A DNA stretch of 39,337 nucleotides from positions 1 through 39,337 of the forward strand of contig JBQTHP010000177.1 in the NCBI GenBank assembly GCA_052389755.1, read 5' to 3'. Of the stretch, positions 7,832 through 15,581 are shown in pieces (the stretch's first letter is position 1; each line of letters begins with the position of its first letter). Origin of the DNA: JBQTHP01 sp052389755 (GTDB lineage Bacteria > Pseudomonadota > Gammaproteobacteria > Steroidobacterales > Steroidobacteraceae). Under the pieces are notes generated by a model. The model did not search any database and was not told the origin of the DNA. It worked only from the letters and a program-made list of their open reading frames with translations. A program made the translations under genes and the position numbers.

Positions 7832-9069
7832 TGGCGACTCCCCCGACGAAGGGCTTCCGCGGCTGGCTCAACAAGCGCCTGCCCGTCGATGAGTTCGTCG
7901 CGACCCAGCTGACCGGGTATTACGCGCCGAAGAACTTCAACTTCTGGTACTACTTCGGCGCGCTCTCGCTGGTGGTGCTCGTGTTGCAGCTCTTCACGGG
8001 CATCTTCCTCACGATGTTCTACAAGCCCGGCGAGGCGACGGCGTTCGACTCGGTCGAGTTCATCATGCGCGAGGTCGAGTGGGGCTGGCTCATCCGCTAC
8101 ATGCATTCGACCGGCGCTTCGTTCTTCTTCATCGTCGTCTACCTGCACATGTTCCGCGCGCTGCTGTACGGCTCGTACAAGGCGCCGCGCGAGCTGCTGT
8201 GGGTGATCGGCATGCTCATCTATCTTGCGCTCATGGCCGAAGCGTTCTTCGGCTACGTGCTGCCGTGGGGCAACATGTCCTTCTGGGGCGCGCAGGTAAT
8301 CGTGAACCTCTTCGGTACGATCCCGGGAATCGGCCCGGGTCTCATCGAGTGGATCCGCGGCGATTACGGCATCGCGGATGCGACCCTCAACCGCTTCTTC
8401 GCGCTGCACGTCGTAGCCGTGCCGCTCGCGCTGCTTCTCCTCGTGGGACTGCACCTCGTCGCGCTCCGTACCACGGGCTCGAGCAACCCCGACGGCATCG
8501 AGATCAAGGACAAGGTCGGCCCGACCGGCAAGCCGCTCGACGGCATCCCGTTCCATCCGTACTACACGGTGAAAGACCTGGTCGGCGTCGGCGTCTTCCT
8601 GGTCCTGTTCGCGATCTGCGTGTTCTTCGTGCCGACGCTCGGCGGGCTGTTCCTCGAGGCGCCGAATTTCGAGCCCGCGAATCCAATGTCCACGCCCGAG
8701 CACATCGCTCCGACGTGGTACTTCACGCCGTACTACGCGATCCTGCGCGCGGTGCCCGATCAGCGCCTCGGCGCGCTGCTCATGCTTCTCTCGGTGATCG
8801 CGTTCATCTTCCTGCCCTGGCTCGACCGCTCGCCCGTGAAGTCGATGCGCTATCGGGGATGGATGTCGCGCGCGGCCCTGGCCGCCTTCGCGGTATCGTT
8901 CCTCGTGCTGATGTACCTCGGACTGCAGCCGGCCGAAGGCCTGTACGTGATCCTCGCCCGCATCTTCACGGCCGTGTACTTCGCGTACTTCCTCCTCATG
9001 CCCCTGTACACGAAGCTGGACGTGAACAGGCCCGTGCCCGAGAGGCTGATGCACCATGGGCACGCGTAA
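7831..9069 (+). CDS. petB: Ubiquinol-cytochrome c reductase, cytochrome b subunit
   Basis: The membrane core of the bc1 complex, carrying both b hemes and the Qo and Qi quinone sites. It has 412 aa with about eight or nine hydrophobic helices. Heme-ligand histidines are visible in helix B (IRYMHSTGASFFF, VVYLHMFRALLYGS) and helix D (FFALHVVAVPLAL, LVGLHLVAL). The Qo glutamate motif PEWY is replaced by PTWY at residues 294-297 (HIAPTWYFTPYYAILRA). Beta- and gammaproteobacterial enzymes often have a non-Glu residue here, so this is lineage-like rather than a lesion. The ATG overlaps the petA stop by one base, and its own stop lies 14 bases inside petC. Confidence 0.97.
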   Translation: MATPPTKGFRGWLNKRLPVDEFVATQLTGYYAPKNFNFWYYFGALSLVVLVLQLFTGIFLTMFYKPGEATAFDSVEFIMREVEWGWLIRYMHSTGASFFFIVVYLHMFRALLYGSYKAPRELLWVIGMLIYLALMAEAFFGYVLPWGNMSFWGAQVIVNLFGTIPGIGPGLIEWIRGDYGIADATLNRFFALHVVAVPLALLLLVGLHLVALRTTGSSNPDGIEIKDKVGPTGKPLDGIPFHPYYTVKDLVGVGVFLVLFAICVFFVPTLGGLFLEAPNFEPANPMSTPEHIAPTWYFTPYYAILRAVPDQRLGALLMLLSVIAFIFLPWLDRSPVKSMRYRGWMSRAALAAFAVSFLVLMYLGLQPAEGLYVILARIFTAVYFAYFLLMPLYTKLDVNRPVPERLMHHGHA

Positions 9070-9835
9070 GCTCGCCTGCCGTCCGGCTTTGCTCGGCATG
9101 CTGCTCGCGGCATCGGCTCAGGCCGCGGAGGAGGGCGGGCACGCGGCGGACTGGCGGTCCTGGCGTGCGGGCAACCAGCTCGACAACGTCGCGTCGCTGC
9201 AGCGAGGTGCGCGCAACTTCTTCGGGTACTGTTACGGGTGTCACTCGCTGAAGTACATGCGCTATTCGCGCATGGCGGAGGATCTTCTGATCCCGCCGGA
9301 ACAGTTCGAGCAGTATCTGCTGCCCGCGGGAAGCAAGGCCACGGAGTACGTGCTCTCCTCGATGCCGGCGCCCGACGCCCAGGCGTGGTTCGGCAAGGCA
9401 CCGCCGGATCTCTCGCTGATGGCTCGCGCACGGGGCACGGACTATCTCTATCAGTACCTCAAGACCTTCTACGTCGATCCGTCGAAGCCGACCGGCGTCA
9501 ACAACCTCGCCCTGGAGCGCACGTCGATGCCGCACGTGCTGTCGGAGCTCGAAGGTCTGAAGCGCGCGACATTCAGGGACGTCGAGGTGCGCGGGGAGGG
9601 CGGCAGCACGAGAACCGAGCGGGTCTTCGAGGGCTTCGAGCAGCTCGCGCCCGGAAGTCTTCGCGCCACCGAGTACGACGCGTTCGTGCGCGACACGGTG
9701 AATTTTCTCGACTACGTCGGCGAGCCGGCGCAGGTCGCGCGGCGCGCGCTCGGCGTCTGGGTCGTCCTCTTCCTCATCGTCTTCACGTGGCTCGCCTGGC
9801 TTCTGAAGAAGGATTACTGGAAGGACGTCCACTGA
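9056..9835 (+). CDS. petC: Ubiquinol-cytochrome c reductase, cytochrome c1 subunit
   Basis: The heme c subunit of bc1, passing electrons from Rieske to soluble cytochrome c. A cleavable signal peptide ends near residue 22 (SAQA-AEE). The single heme-binding site is CYGCH at residues 59-63, and the likely axial methionine lies in TSMPHVL. A C-terminal membrane anchor (about 228-248, ending LLKKDYWKDVH) tethers it to the inner membrane. At 259 aa it is a stand-alone c1, not a petBC fusion. The start overlaps petB by 14 bases, so the three pet genes are translationally linked. Confidence 0.96.
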   Translation: MGTRKLACRPALLGMLLAASAQAAEEGGHAADWRSWRAGNQLDNVASLQRGARNFFGYCYGCHSLKYMRYSRMAEDLLIPPEQFEQYLLPAGSKATEYVLSSMPAPDAQAWFGKAPPDLSLMARARGTDYLYQYLKTFYVDPSKPTGVNNLALERTSMPHVLSELEGLKRATFRDVEVRGEGGSTRTERVFEGFEQLAPGSLRATEYDAFVRDTVNFLDYVGEPAQVARRALGVWVVLFLIVFTWLAWLLKKDYWKDVH

Positions 9836-9868
9836 CCGTCCTGCTTCGGCGCGCACAGGGGGCGTGAG

Positions 9869-10492
9869 TTGTCGAGCCGCCGTTCCATCATGACGCTCTT
9901 CTCCGCGCCGAATGATCCGTGGAGTCATCGCGCGCGGATCGTGCTGGCCGAGAAGAGCATCGGCATCGACATCGTGAGCGTCGAGCCCGGGCGCTATCCC
10001 GAGGATCTGCTCGACCTGAATCCGTATCACAGCGTACCGACCCTCGTCGATCGCGATCTCGTGCTCTACGATTCGCGGGTCATCATGGAATATCTCGACG
10101 AGCGCTTTCCGCATCCGCCGCTCATGCCGGTCGATCCGGTGACGCGCGCGCAGTTCCGCCTCGCGCTCTATCGCATCGAGCGCGACTGGTACACTCTGTC
10201 GCACCAGATCGAGCAGGAGCCGGACAAGAAGCAGACTTTGAAACTGAAGAGAATCCTGCGCGACACGGTCCTGCAGAGTAACGACCTCTTCAAGGTGAAG
10301 CCGTTCTTCCTCTCGGATGAGTTCTCGCTGGTCGATGCGACGATCGCACCGATTCTGTGGCGACTGCCGTACTATGACATCGACCTGCCGCCACAGGCGC
10401 AGCCGATCATGAAGTACGCGAACCTGATCTTCTCCCGCCCGGCCTTCCGCGACAGTCTCTCGGATGCCGAGCAGGAGATGCGGATCCTTTAG
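9869..10492 (+). CDS. sspA: Stringent starvation protein A (GST-like RNA polymerase-associated factor)
   Basis: A 207-residue protein with a glutathione-S-transferase fold: a thioredoxin-like N-terminal domain (residues 1-80, MTLFSAPNDPWSHRARIVLAEK) and an all-helical C-terminal domain containing the SDEFSLVDA motif. Family members bind RNA polymerase and modulate stationary-phase and stress transcription rather than act as enzymes. The hallmark LNPYHSVPTLVDRDLVLYDSR and MEYLDERFPHPPLMPVDP segments are nearly identical to E. coli SspA. A TTG start at 9869 with AGGGGG 7 bases upstream aligns with the known N-terminal extension; the ATG at 9890 is the alternative. It follows petC by 33 bases and precedes sspB, as in Pseudomonas. 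Confidence 0.95.
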   Translation: MSSRRSIMTLFSAPNDPWSHRARIVLAEKSIGIDIVSVEPGRYPEDLLDLNPYHSVPTLVDRDLVLYDSRVIMEYLDERFPHPPLMPVDPVTRAQFRLALYRIERDWYTLSHQIEQEPDKKQTLKLKRILRDTVLQSNDLFKVKPFFLSDEFSLVDATIAPILWRLPYYDIDLPPQAQPIMKYANLIFSRPAFRDSLSDAEQEMRIL

Positions 10493-10507
10493 CTGCGCTT
10501 CCGCACC

Positions 10508-10912
10508 ATGGGCGAACCAGTTTTTCCGCCGAAACGCCCGTACCTGCTTCGGGCGATGCATCAGTGGGTGACCGATTGCGGCCACACTCCGCACGTCATC
10601 GTCGATTCGGAGCGGCCCGAGGTCGACGTACCGCGCGCCTACGTGAAGGACGGCAAGATCGTGCTCAACCTGAGCTCGACGGCCACGCAGCATCTCGTCA
10701 TCGGCAACGAGGCCGTCGACTTCGATGCCCGCTTCGCCGGCGTCGTCCACCACGTGCATTTTCCGGTGACGGCCGTGCTCGGCGTGTACGCGCGCGAAAC
10801 CGGCGAGGGCATGGTGTTCTCGGAGGCCGATCTCGGTCCCGAGCCGCCGACTCGCCCGACGCCGGCGGAAGAAGGCGGGGGCCGGAGGCCGCAGCTGAAG
10901 ATCGTGAAGTAA
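10508..10912 (+). CDS. sspB: ClpXP protease specificity-enhancing factor
   Basis: Adaptor that delivers ssrA-tagged stalled-translation products to ClpXP. The folded substrate-binding domain is about residues 5-110 (RPYLLRAMHQWVTDCG near the start; VHFPVTAVLGVYARETGEGM at its end). A flexible Pro/Gly-rich linker follows, and the last residues LKIVK match the ClpX-docking tail, for which E. coli has LRVVK. The product is 134 aa compared with 165 in E. coli, the difference being mostly linker. It lies 15 bases after sspA and is therefore probably co-transcribed with petABC-sspA. The gene ends at the edge of a long inverted repeat. Confidence 0.96.
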   Translation: MGEPVFPPKRPYLLRAMHQWVTDCGHTPHVIVDSERPEVDVPRAYVKDGKIVLNLSSTATQHLVIGNEAVDFDARFAGVVHHVHFPVTAVLGVYARETGEGMVFSEADLGPEPPTRPTPAEEGGGRRPQLKIVK

Positions 10913-10915
10913 CGG

Positions 10916-11092
10916 TGATGCGACCGGCGTGCATAGAAGGCCGCTGCGCGATCGCTGGTCGTGTGTATCCCTGACGGGATATGCCCTCGCGCGGGCCGGC
11001 GCATTTCAAGCCCGGTATGCGCCTGCGGCCCGCGCTCGGCACCCGACCGAATGCGATCGCGCAGCGGCCTTCAATACACGCCGGTCGCATGA
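10916..11092. repeat. Long imperfect inverted-repeat element (40-bp arms)
   Basis: Left arm 10916-10955 and right arm 11053-11092 are reverse complements at 37 of 40 positions. The pairing continues imperfectly inward (GGCCGGCGCAT near 10998 with ATGCGCCTGCGGCC near 11018-11031), leaving a small loop, so the whole 177 bases can fold as one hairpin. It starts 4 bases after the sspB stop and lies between the convergent sspB and yraN. It could be a MITE/REP-like element, a bidirectional terminator, or both. No T-run follows either arm and no transposase is encoded. The short open frames inside are by-products of the palindrome. Confidence 0.85.
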
Positions 11093-11172
11093 ACGTCCAC
11101 GTTCGATTCAGCGCTCCTGTCTCGTCTGAACCATCAGCCGTTGGCCGATCGCTGACGGCCAGACAAGGGGCG

Positions 11173-11541
11173 TCACGCTTCAAACGCATGCCGTATCCAT
11201 TCCACGCGCGGTTTATCGCTTGCCACGTCGTGAACGATCACCACGTCGAAGCGTGAGGGCAGCGCGGCGAGATCGCGGCGCGCTTGCAGCAGCTGCTGCG
11301 CCGCGCGGACGATTCTCCGCCGCTTCCAGCCATCGACGCTTGCAGCTGCGCCGCCGTAGTCATCGCGAGCGCGCGTGCGCACTTCCACGATGACGAGTGT
11401 GCCGCGGTCGCGCAGGACGAGATCGAGCTCACCGAGGCGCCGTCGATAGTTGCGGGCGAGGAGCTCGAGGCCGCGCTCTTGCAGGAACTCGCATGCGAGC
11501 GCTTCGGCGTGCTGGCCGCGCTCCTGGCGCGCCGTGGTCAC
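11173..11541 (-). CDS. yraN: UPF0102 protein, YraN family (predicted endonuclease fold)
   Basis: About 122 aa from a GTG whose last bases overlap the lpoA stop (GTGA), which is why this start is preferred over the ATG at 11592 that would intrude 55 bases into lpoA. The protein has the YraN core: GQHAEALACEFLQERGLELLARNYRRRLGELDLVLRD, then the IVEVRTR strand with the ExR of the PD-(D/E)XK-like nuclease fold, then the RRRIVRAAQQLL helix. The family is Holliday-junction-resolvase-like in structure, but its physiological role is not established. It follows lpoA in the same order as in E. coli (lpoA-yraN). Confidence 0.88.
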   Translation of the reverse strand: MTTARQERGQHAEALACEFLQERGLELLARNYRRRLGELDLVLRDRGTLVIVEVRTRARDDYGGAAASVDGWKRRRIVRAAQQLLQARRDLAALPSRFDVVIVHDVASDKPRVEWIRHAFEA

Positions 11542-13406
11542 GGCATTGCGGCGCTCGATACACGCGGCTCGCCGTCGCGTATCTGCGCCCACTCGAGCTC
11601 ACGGCGAACGCGCCGGTCGGCATCGAGGCTCAGTCGGCCGGTCATGCCCGCGACGTTGAAGGTCGAGCTGCCGGCGGGGGCGGCGCGCAGCGCCTCGAGC
11701 AGCCGGTAAGCGTCGAAGCCAAACGCGAACAGGCGGTTGCGGCGCGGTCCGCCCGTCGGCCACGCGTCGCGCGTCGCCGCGTGCACCGACTGCGTGAGAT
11801 CGCCTACACCGAGCATCCACGGCATGTCGGGGAAGAAGAGGCCGTCCATGTCGCGGTTGGCGCTCGCGTCCGGCTCGAACGCATCCGACGTCGCGTACGT
11901 CGGAATGTTGCCGGCGTAATGAAAGCGCAGCTGCGGGCGCAGCAGCCTCGCGGTCGGCGCCTGGCTCGCGCCGAAGATGAAGTCGATGTCCTCGCGCCGC
12001 CGCGGCTCGAACACGAGCTTGTTGCCGATCAGCGATTCCAGCCGGCGATGGCGCGCGTGGCTGTCGCTGATGCGAAGCACCTGCGTGATGGCAGGCGAAA
12101 AATCCGTGCGCCCGGATTCGAGCGCTCCGTCCGCGAGCAGATAACCGCCGCCCGTCTCGAGCTCGGCGCGAAAGGCGTTCAGCACACGGCTGCCCCAGTC
12201 GCCCTCGGGCACGAGCGCCACGCCGCGCCGGTGCCCCTCGGCGAGGATGCGCAGCGCGACCTGCCGCGCCTCTTCCTCGGGTGAGAGCGCGAACTGGAAG
12301 AACTGTGGTGGTGGCACCGATTCCGGCGGCAGGAAGTTCAACGCGAGCGTCGGCAGGCGCACCGTCTGAAACTCGGCGGCCGCCACGACCTCTTCGCGCG
12401 TGAGCGGTCCCACGATGAAGTCGGCGCCGTCCTGTGTGGCACGGAACAGCGCATCGGCGATGCTCATCGAGCCCGTGTCGTACAGCCGCACGCGCGGCCG
12501 TGCCGCGATCGACGCCTGGAACCATGCGGTCATGAAGCCGTCGCGAACCGTCGAGGCCGCGCCAGCCTGCCGGCCGGACACGGGCAGCAGCAGCGCGACG
12601 TGTTTCGCCGCGCCTGCGGCGATCTCGACGCTCTGCCCGAGCAACTCGCGCCGCACCGCGACGGTTGCCGGATGATTCGGATATCGCGCGAGCCACGCTT
12701 CGACACCGGGAGCAGCGGCGTTCGGACTGCGCGCTGCAGCGGCTGCGAGCGAACCGAGCTCGAGCCAGCCTCTCGCGATCCGGTCCTGCGTCGCCAGCGG
12801 CTCGATCTTGACACCGCGCTCGCTCGCATCGCGAAGGTGCGTGAGCAGCTGTACGCGGCTCGTCTCGCGATCTTCGGGATTCGCGAGCCATCGCTCGCGC
12901 GCGATCTGTGCACCGACGCCTTCGGTCGGCCTGCCTGCCGCGAAGGCGGCGCGCTCGCGCAGCTCGAGATAGCGCACGGCTGCGCCGGCTTCGGCAGGCT
13001 CCGCGATCGCCTGAGCTTCACGCCATGCCAGCTGCGCATCGCCGCGGAGCAGCGCGAGCTCGGCCTGCAGCAAGCGTTGCTCGAAGGACTGCGCCTCGGT
13101 GAGCGCTCCCTCGAGCGATGCAAGCGTGCGCGCTGCGCCGTCGGCGCGTCCGGCGGCAAGCCAGGCTCGCGCGCCTCGCAGCAGCAAGCCGTTTCGCGCC
13201 GCGCCGGTGCTCTGCGCCGCGAGCGACTCGAAGATGCGCGCCGCTTCCGCCGCGCTTCCCCGACGCAGCAAGGTTTCGGCGCGATCGGCGCTCGGCGGTC
13301 CGGTCGGGCGCGGGCCGGCGCCGGGGCAGCCGGCAAGCAGCAAGGCGACGGCGATCGCCGCGACTGCGTGGACGGGCAAACAGGCGCCGCGCGACGCGTG
13401 CATCAT
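11538..13406 (-). CDS. lpoA: Outer-membrane lipoprotein activator of PBP1a (LppC/LpoA family)
   Basis: A 622-residue outer-membrane lipoprotein. The signal peptide ends with the lipobox LLLAGC (lipidated C27). Residues about 40-270 form a TPR-like helical region and 280-600 a periplasmic-binding-protein fold (KHVALLLPVSGRQAGAASTVRDG opens it; DFIVGPLTREEV lies within). In E. coli LpoA reaches through the wall to activate the bifunctional synthase PBP1a. Two adjacent ATGs occur at 13406 and 13403. It is divergent from rsmI, as in E. coli and Pseudomonas, and translationally coupled to yraN. Sequence is poorly conserved outside the fold, but size, lipobox and synteny agree. Confidence 0.9.
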   Translation of the reverse strand: MMHASRGACLPVHAVAAIAVALLLAGCPGAGPRPTGPPSADRAETLLRRGSAAEAARIFESLAAQSTGAARNGLLLRGARAWLAAGRADGAARTLASLEGALTEAQSFEQRLLQAELALLRGDAQLAWREAQAIAEPAEAGAAVRYLELRERAAFAAGRPTEGVGAQIARERWLANPEDRETSRVQLLTHLRDASERGVKIEPLATQDRIARGWLELGSLAAAAARSPNAAAPGVEAWLARYPNHPATVAVRRELLGQSVEIAAGAAKHVALLLPVSGRQAGAASTVRDGFMTAWFQASIAARPRVRLYDTGSMSIADALFRATQDGADFIVGPLTREEVVAAAEFQTVRLPTLALNFLPPESVPPPQFFQFALSPEEEARQVALRILAEGHRRGVALVPEGDWGSRVLNAFRAELETGGGYLLADGALESGRTDFSPAITQVLRISDSHARHRRLESLIGNKLVFEPRRREDIDFIFGASQAPTARLLRPQLRFHYAGNIPTYATSDAFEPDASANRDMDGLFFPDMPWMLGVGDLTQSVHAATRDAWPTGGPRRNRLFAFGFDAYRLLEALRAAPAGSSTFNVAGMTGRLSLDADRRVRRELEWAQIRDGEPRVSSAAMP

Positions 13407-13463
13407 TGGTTGAACAGCCTTTCACTCGCGGGCAGGATGCCCCGCGGACAAGCGACCAGGACA

Positions 13464-13469
13464 ATTATA
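13464..13469 (-). promoter_or_regulatory. Candidate -10 box for lpoA
   Basis: A perfect TATAAT on the minus strand, 57 bases upstream of the lpoA ATG, in the 63-base divergent gap with rsmI. It directly abuts the rsmI GTG. No clear -35 is visible. Confidence 0.45.
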
Positions 13470-14333
13470 GTGACAGGGCGCCTCGAGGTGATCGCAACGC
13501 CGATCGGCAATCTCGGCGATCTGACCGATCGCGCGCGCGAGTCGCTCGCGCGCGCCCACGTCATCGCCGCCGAAGACACGCGCCGCACGCTCGTGCTCCT
13601 GCAGGCGATCGGCATCGCACGCCCGCTCGTGGCGCTGCACGCCCACAACGAGCGCGAACGCGTCCCCGAGCTGATCGAGCGCATGGTGCGCGGCGAGACG
13701 GTGGCGCTCGTGAGCGACGCCGGTACGCCGCTGCTGTCCGATCCGGGTTTCGAGCTGGTGCGGCAGGCGATCGCCGCGCGCATCGACGTGCGCAGCATTC
13801 CCGGTCCATCGGCCATCACGGCAGCGCTTTCCATCGCCGGCCTGCCGGTGGATCGGTTCTGCTTCGAAGGCTTTCTCCCGGCGAATGCGAGTGAGCGCCG
13901 CGCGCGTCTCCACGATCTCGCGCACGAGATACGCACGCTCCTGTTCTTCGAAGCGCCTCATCGCATCGCCGACTGTCTCGACGATCTCGCAGCGGTGTTC
14001 GGTGCGGGCCGCGAGGCCGCGCTCGCGCGCGAGCTCACGAAAACATTCGAGACCGTGTACAGAGGCACGCTTGCGGAGCTCGCGGCGGTAGCACACACGG
14101 ACGCCGACGTCGCGCGCGGCGAGATCACCATCGTCGTACGGGGCGCGGCAGCGCCCGAGGAGGAGGGCATCGACATGGCGCTGTTGCGGCGAACCGTGGC
14201 TGCGCTCGCGCCGGAGCTTCCGCCGAGTCGCGCCGCGGCGCTCGCCGCGCAGATCACGGGCGCGAAGCGAAGCACGGCCTACGAGCTCGTGCGGGAACTC
14301 TCCGCAAAACCCGACCCGCAAATCCGTCGTTGA
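13470..14333 (+). CDS. rsmI: 16S rRNA (cytidine-1402-2'-O)-methyltransferase
   Basis: Uses S-adenosylmethionine to 2'-O-methylate C1402 in the 30S P site, working with RsmH, which N4-methylates the same base and is also encoded in this window. The tetrapyrrole-methylase fold opens with EVIATPIGNLGDLTDRA and carries AAEDTRRT, LVSDAGTPLLSDPGF and IPGPSAITAALSIAGLP in order. The GTG at 13470 is preferred: AGGA lies 8 bases upstream and it gives 287 aa, the E. coli size (286). The ATG at 13437 would add 11 residues across the lpoA promoter region. The gene runs directly into the rnpB promoter. Confidence 0.95.
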   Translation: MTGRLEVIATPIGNLGDLTDRARESLARAHVIAAEDTRRTLVLLQAIGIARPLVALHAHNERERVPELIERMVRGETVALVSDAGTPLLSDPGFELVRQAIAARIDVRSIPGPSAITAALSIAGLPVDRFCFEGFLPANASERRARLHDLAHEIRTLLFFEAPHRIADCLDDLAAVFGAGREAALARELTKTFETVYRGTLAELAAVAHTDADVARGEITIVVRGAAAPEEEGIDMALLRRTVAALAPELPPSRAAALAAQITGAKRSTAYELVRELSAKPDPQIRR

Positions 14334-14358
14334 GCTTGCAGCCATACGGCCTTATCTT
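14330..14358 (+). promoter_or_regulatory. Sigma-70 promoter of rnpB
   Basis: TTGAGC at 14330-14335 and TATCTT at 14353-14358 are separated by exactly 17 bases. The predicted start, 7 bases downstream, coincides with the first base of the RNase P RNA P1 helix at 14365. The -35 overlaps the last codon and stop of rsmI. Confidence 0.8.
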
Positions 14359-14364
14359 GGCGCC

Positions 14365-14746
14365 GAGGAGTCGGCCGGGTAGTCGCTGCATTTCCGCTGG
14401 AAATGTGGAGGAAAGTCCGGGCTCCGGCGGATCGGGTGCCAGGTAACCCCTGGGGGGCGCGAGCCCACGGAAAGTGCAACAGAAAGCAGACCGCCCAAGC
14501 GCTCGCAAGAGCGACGGCAAGGGTGAAACGGTGCGGTAAGAGCGCACCGCGTCGGTGGCAACACGCGACGGCACGGCAAACCCCACTCGGAGCAAGGCCA
14601 AATAGGGAAGCAGCGATTTGCGTGAAAACGCGGGTCGCAGCGCCGATCCGCGCGCGCTTCCGGGTAGGCCGCTAGAGGTCCGCGGTGACGCGGATCCCAG
14701 AGGAATGACTACCCTCGACAGAACCCGGCTTACAGGCCGGCTCCTC
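14365..14746 (+). ncRNA. rnpB: RNase P RNA, bacterial class A
   Basis: Catalytic RNA that removes 5' leaders from pre-tRNAs. The universally conserved blocks are present in order: GAGGAAAGTCCGGGCTC near 14409, ACAGAAAGCAGACCGCC near 14479, a GGTGAAACGGTGCGGTAAGA block near 14522, GGAGCAAGGCCAAATAGG near 14588, GGGTAGGCCGCT near 14661, AGAGGAATGACTACC near 14699, and ACAGAACCCGGCTTA near 14718. The ends pair as a 12-bp P1 helix (14365-14376 with 14735-14746, one G-T pair). A seven-T run follows immediately. Its position between rsmI and mraZ matches Pseudomonas. Open frames across it are not genes. Confidence 0.98.
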
Positions 14747-14753
14747 TTTTTTT
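14725..14753 (+). terminator. Putative intrinsic terminator of rnpB
   Basis: CCGGC-TTACAG-GCCGG (14725-14740) followed by CTCCTC and seven T (14747-14753). The 3' arm of this hairpin overlaps the 3' strand of P1, so the terminator hairpin and mature P1 would compete. Confidence 0.6.
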
Positions 14754-14948
14754 ATGCGTCAGGGGTCATCGAGCTCTGGTCGGGCACCGCACGCAACAGT
14801 GTCCAGGAACGCGCCTGTCGGGCTACTGGATGAGCTTCGTTCGACAAACCCCTGATTGCGCAGTCCTATCGGCCTTTTCGTATCGGAGGACCACTGTACG
14901 ACTCACCATAAGTCGTTGTGACTGCGACGAATTTCTCACTTCTCCGCA
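14754..14948. other. Non-coding gap between rnpB and the mraZ promoter
   Basis: About 195 bases, noticeably less GC-rich than the rest. A weak 8-base inverted repeat (TCAGGGGT at about 14759 / ACCCCTGA at about 14848) is visible, but no gene, RNA family or strong hairpin could be recognised. Confidence 0.4.
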
Positions 14949-14978
14949 TTGACATAGTCCGCCGCCCATTCCTATAGT
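14949..14978 (+). promoter_or_regulatory. Sigma-70 promoter of the dcw cluster (Pmra)
   Basis: Consensus TTGACA at 14949-14954 and TATAGT at 14973-14978 with an 18-base spacer, the strongest promoter-like pair in the window. Transcription would start at about 14985, just before the three MraZ boxes. Confidence 0.85.
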
Positions 14979-14987
14979 GGCGCTAAG

Positions 14988-15012
14988 TGGGAGAAAGTGG
15001 GGGGAAATGGGC
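14988..15012 (+). promoter_or_regulatory. MraZ operator: three phased TGGGN boxes
   Basis: TGGGA at 14988, TGGGG at 14998 and TGGGC at 15008 repeat at an exact 10-base period, one helical turn. MraZ of E. coli is known to bind TGGGN direct repeats with 5-base spacers upstream of mraZ, so this is the expected autoregulatory site. It lies just downstream of the predicted transcription start, where bound MraZ would block initiation or early elongation. Confidence 0.85.
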
Positions 15013-15032
15013 GAGATCGTCGTCCGGGTCTC

Positions 15033-15482
15033 ATGTTCCGCGGTGCAACAAAACTGACTCTGGACGACAAGGGCCGCCTGGTCATTCCCACGCGTTATCG
15101 CGACCAGATCGCCGAACGCTGCCAAGGCCAGCTCGTCGTCACCGTGGACCGCGACCCCTGCCTCCTCATTTATCCGCTGCCCGATTGGGACCAGATCGAA
15201 CGAAAGCTCATGAGCCTGCCGACGCTGCATCCGCAGGTTCGCAAGCTGCAGCGGGTGATGGTCGGCCATGCCACCGATCTGGAGCTCGACGGGCACGGAC
15301 GGATGCTGTTGCCGCCGGAGCTGCGCGAATTCGCGGGCCTCGGGCGTCACACGATGCTGATCGGTCAGGGCAATCGCTTCGAGCTGTGGGACGAGGCGCG
15401 CTGGAACGAGCGGCGCGACGTCTGGCTGAAGAGCGAAGACGGCGCCGGCCTGCCTGCAGAGCTGGATTCGCTATCGCTTTAG
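15033..15482 (+). CDS. mraZ: Transcriptional regulator MraZ
   Basis: DNA-binding regulator of the dcw cluster. Two AbrB/SpoVT-type domains are visible, each with the DxKGR-like hallmark: LDDKGRLVIP (about residues 8-17) and LDGHGRMLLP (about 82-91). Family members form rings that contact several TGGGN boxes at once. The ATG at 15033 (MFRGATKLTL) matches the family N-terminus; the open frame extends upstream across the operator but that part is not protein-like. The product is 149 aa, the usual size. The stop is followed by 99 bases before rsmH in the same reading frame. Confidence 0.96.
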   Translation: MFRGATKLTLDDKGRLVIPTRYRDQIAERCQGQLVVTVDRDPCLLIYPLPDWDQIERKLMSLPTLHPQVRKLQRVMVGHATDLELDGHGRMLLPPELREFAGLGRHTMLIGQGNRFELWDEARWNERRDVWLKSEDGAGLPAELDSLSL

Positions 15483-15581
15483 CGGTGGCAGTCCGCGCAA
15501 GGGAGTCGCGCACGCTCACGGAGCGCGCGCGTCGGACGACAACGCGGCATATCGGGGGGCGGTTTCATCACCGCTTCGGAG

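Noticed and set aside
10929..11129. Small open frames on both strands between sspB and yraN
   Set aside because: They arise from the inverted repeat (both strands encode the same short peptide) and have no ribosome-binding site.
11138..11162. GCCGT/ACGGC stem after the sspB-yraN repeat
   Set aside because: Five-base stem with a long loop and no T-run; too weak to call a terminator.
14403..14675. 90-codon open frame in the rsmI-mraZ gap
   Set aside because: It lies wholly inside the RNase P RNA.
14759..14856. TCAGGGGT / ACCCCTGA inverted repeat downstream of rnpB
   Set aside because: Only 8 bases, about 80 apart, in a region without other signals; chance is likely.
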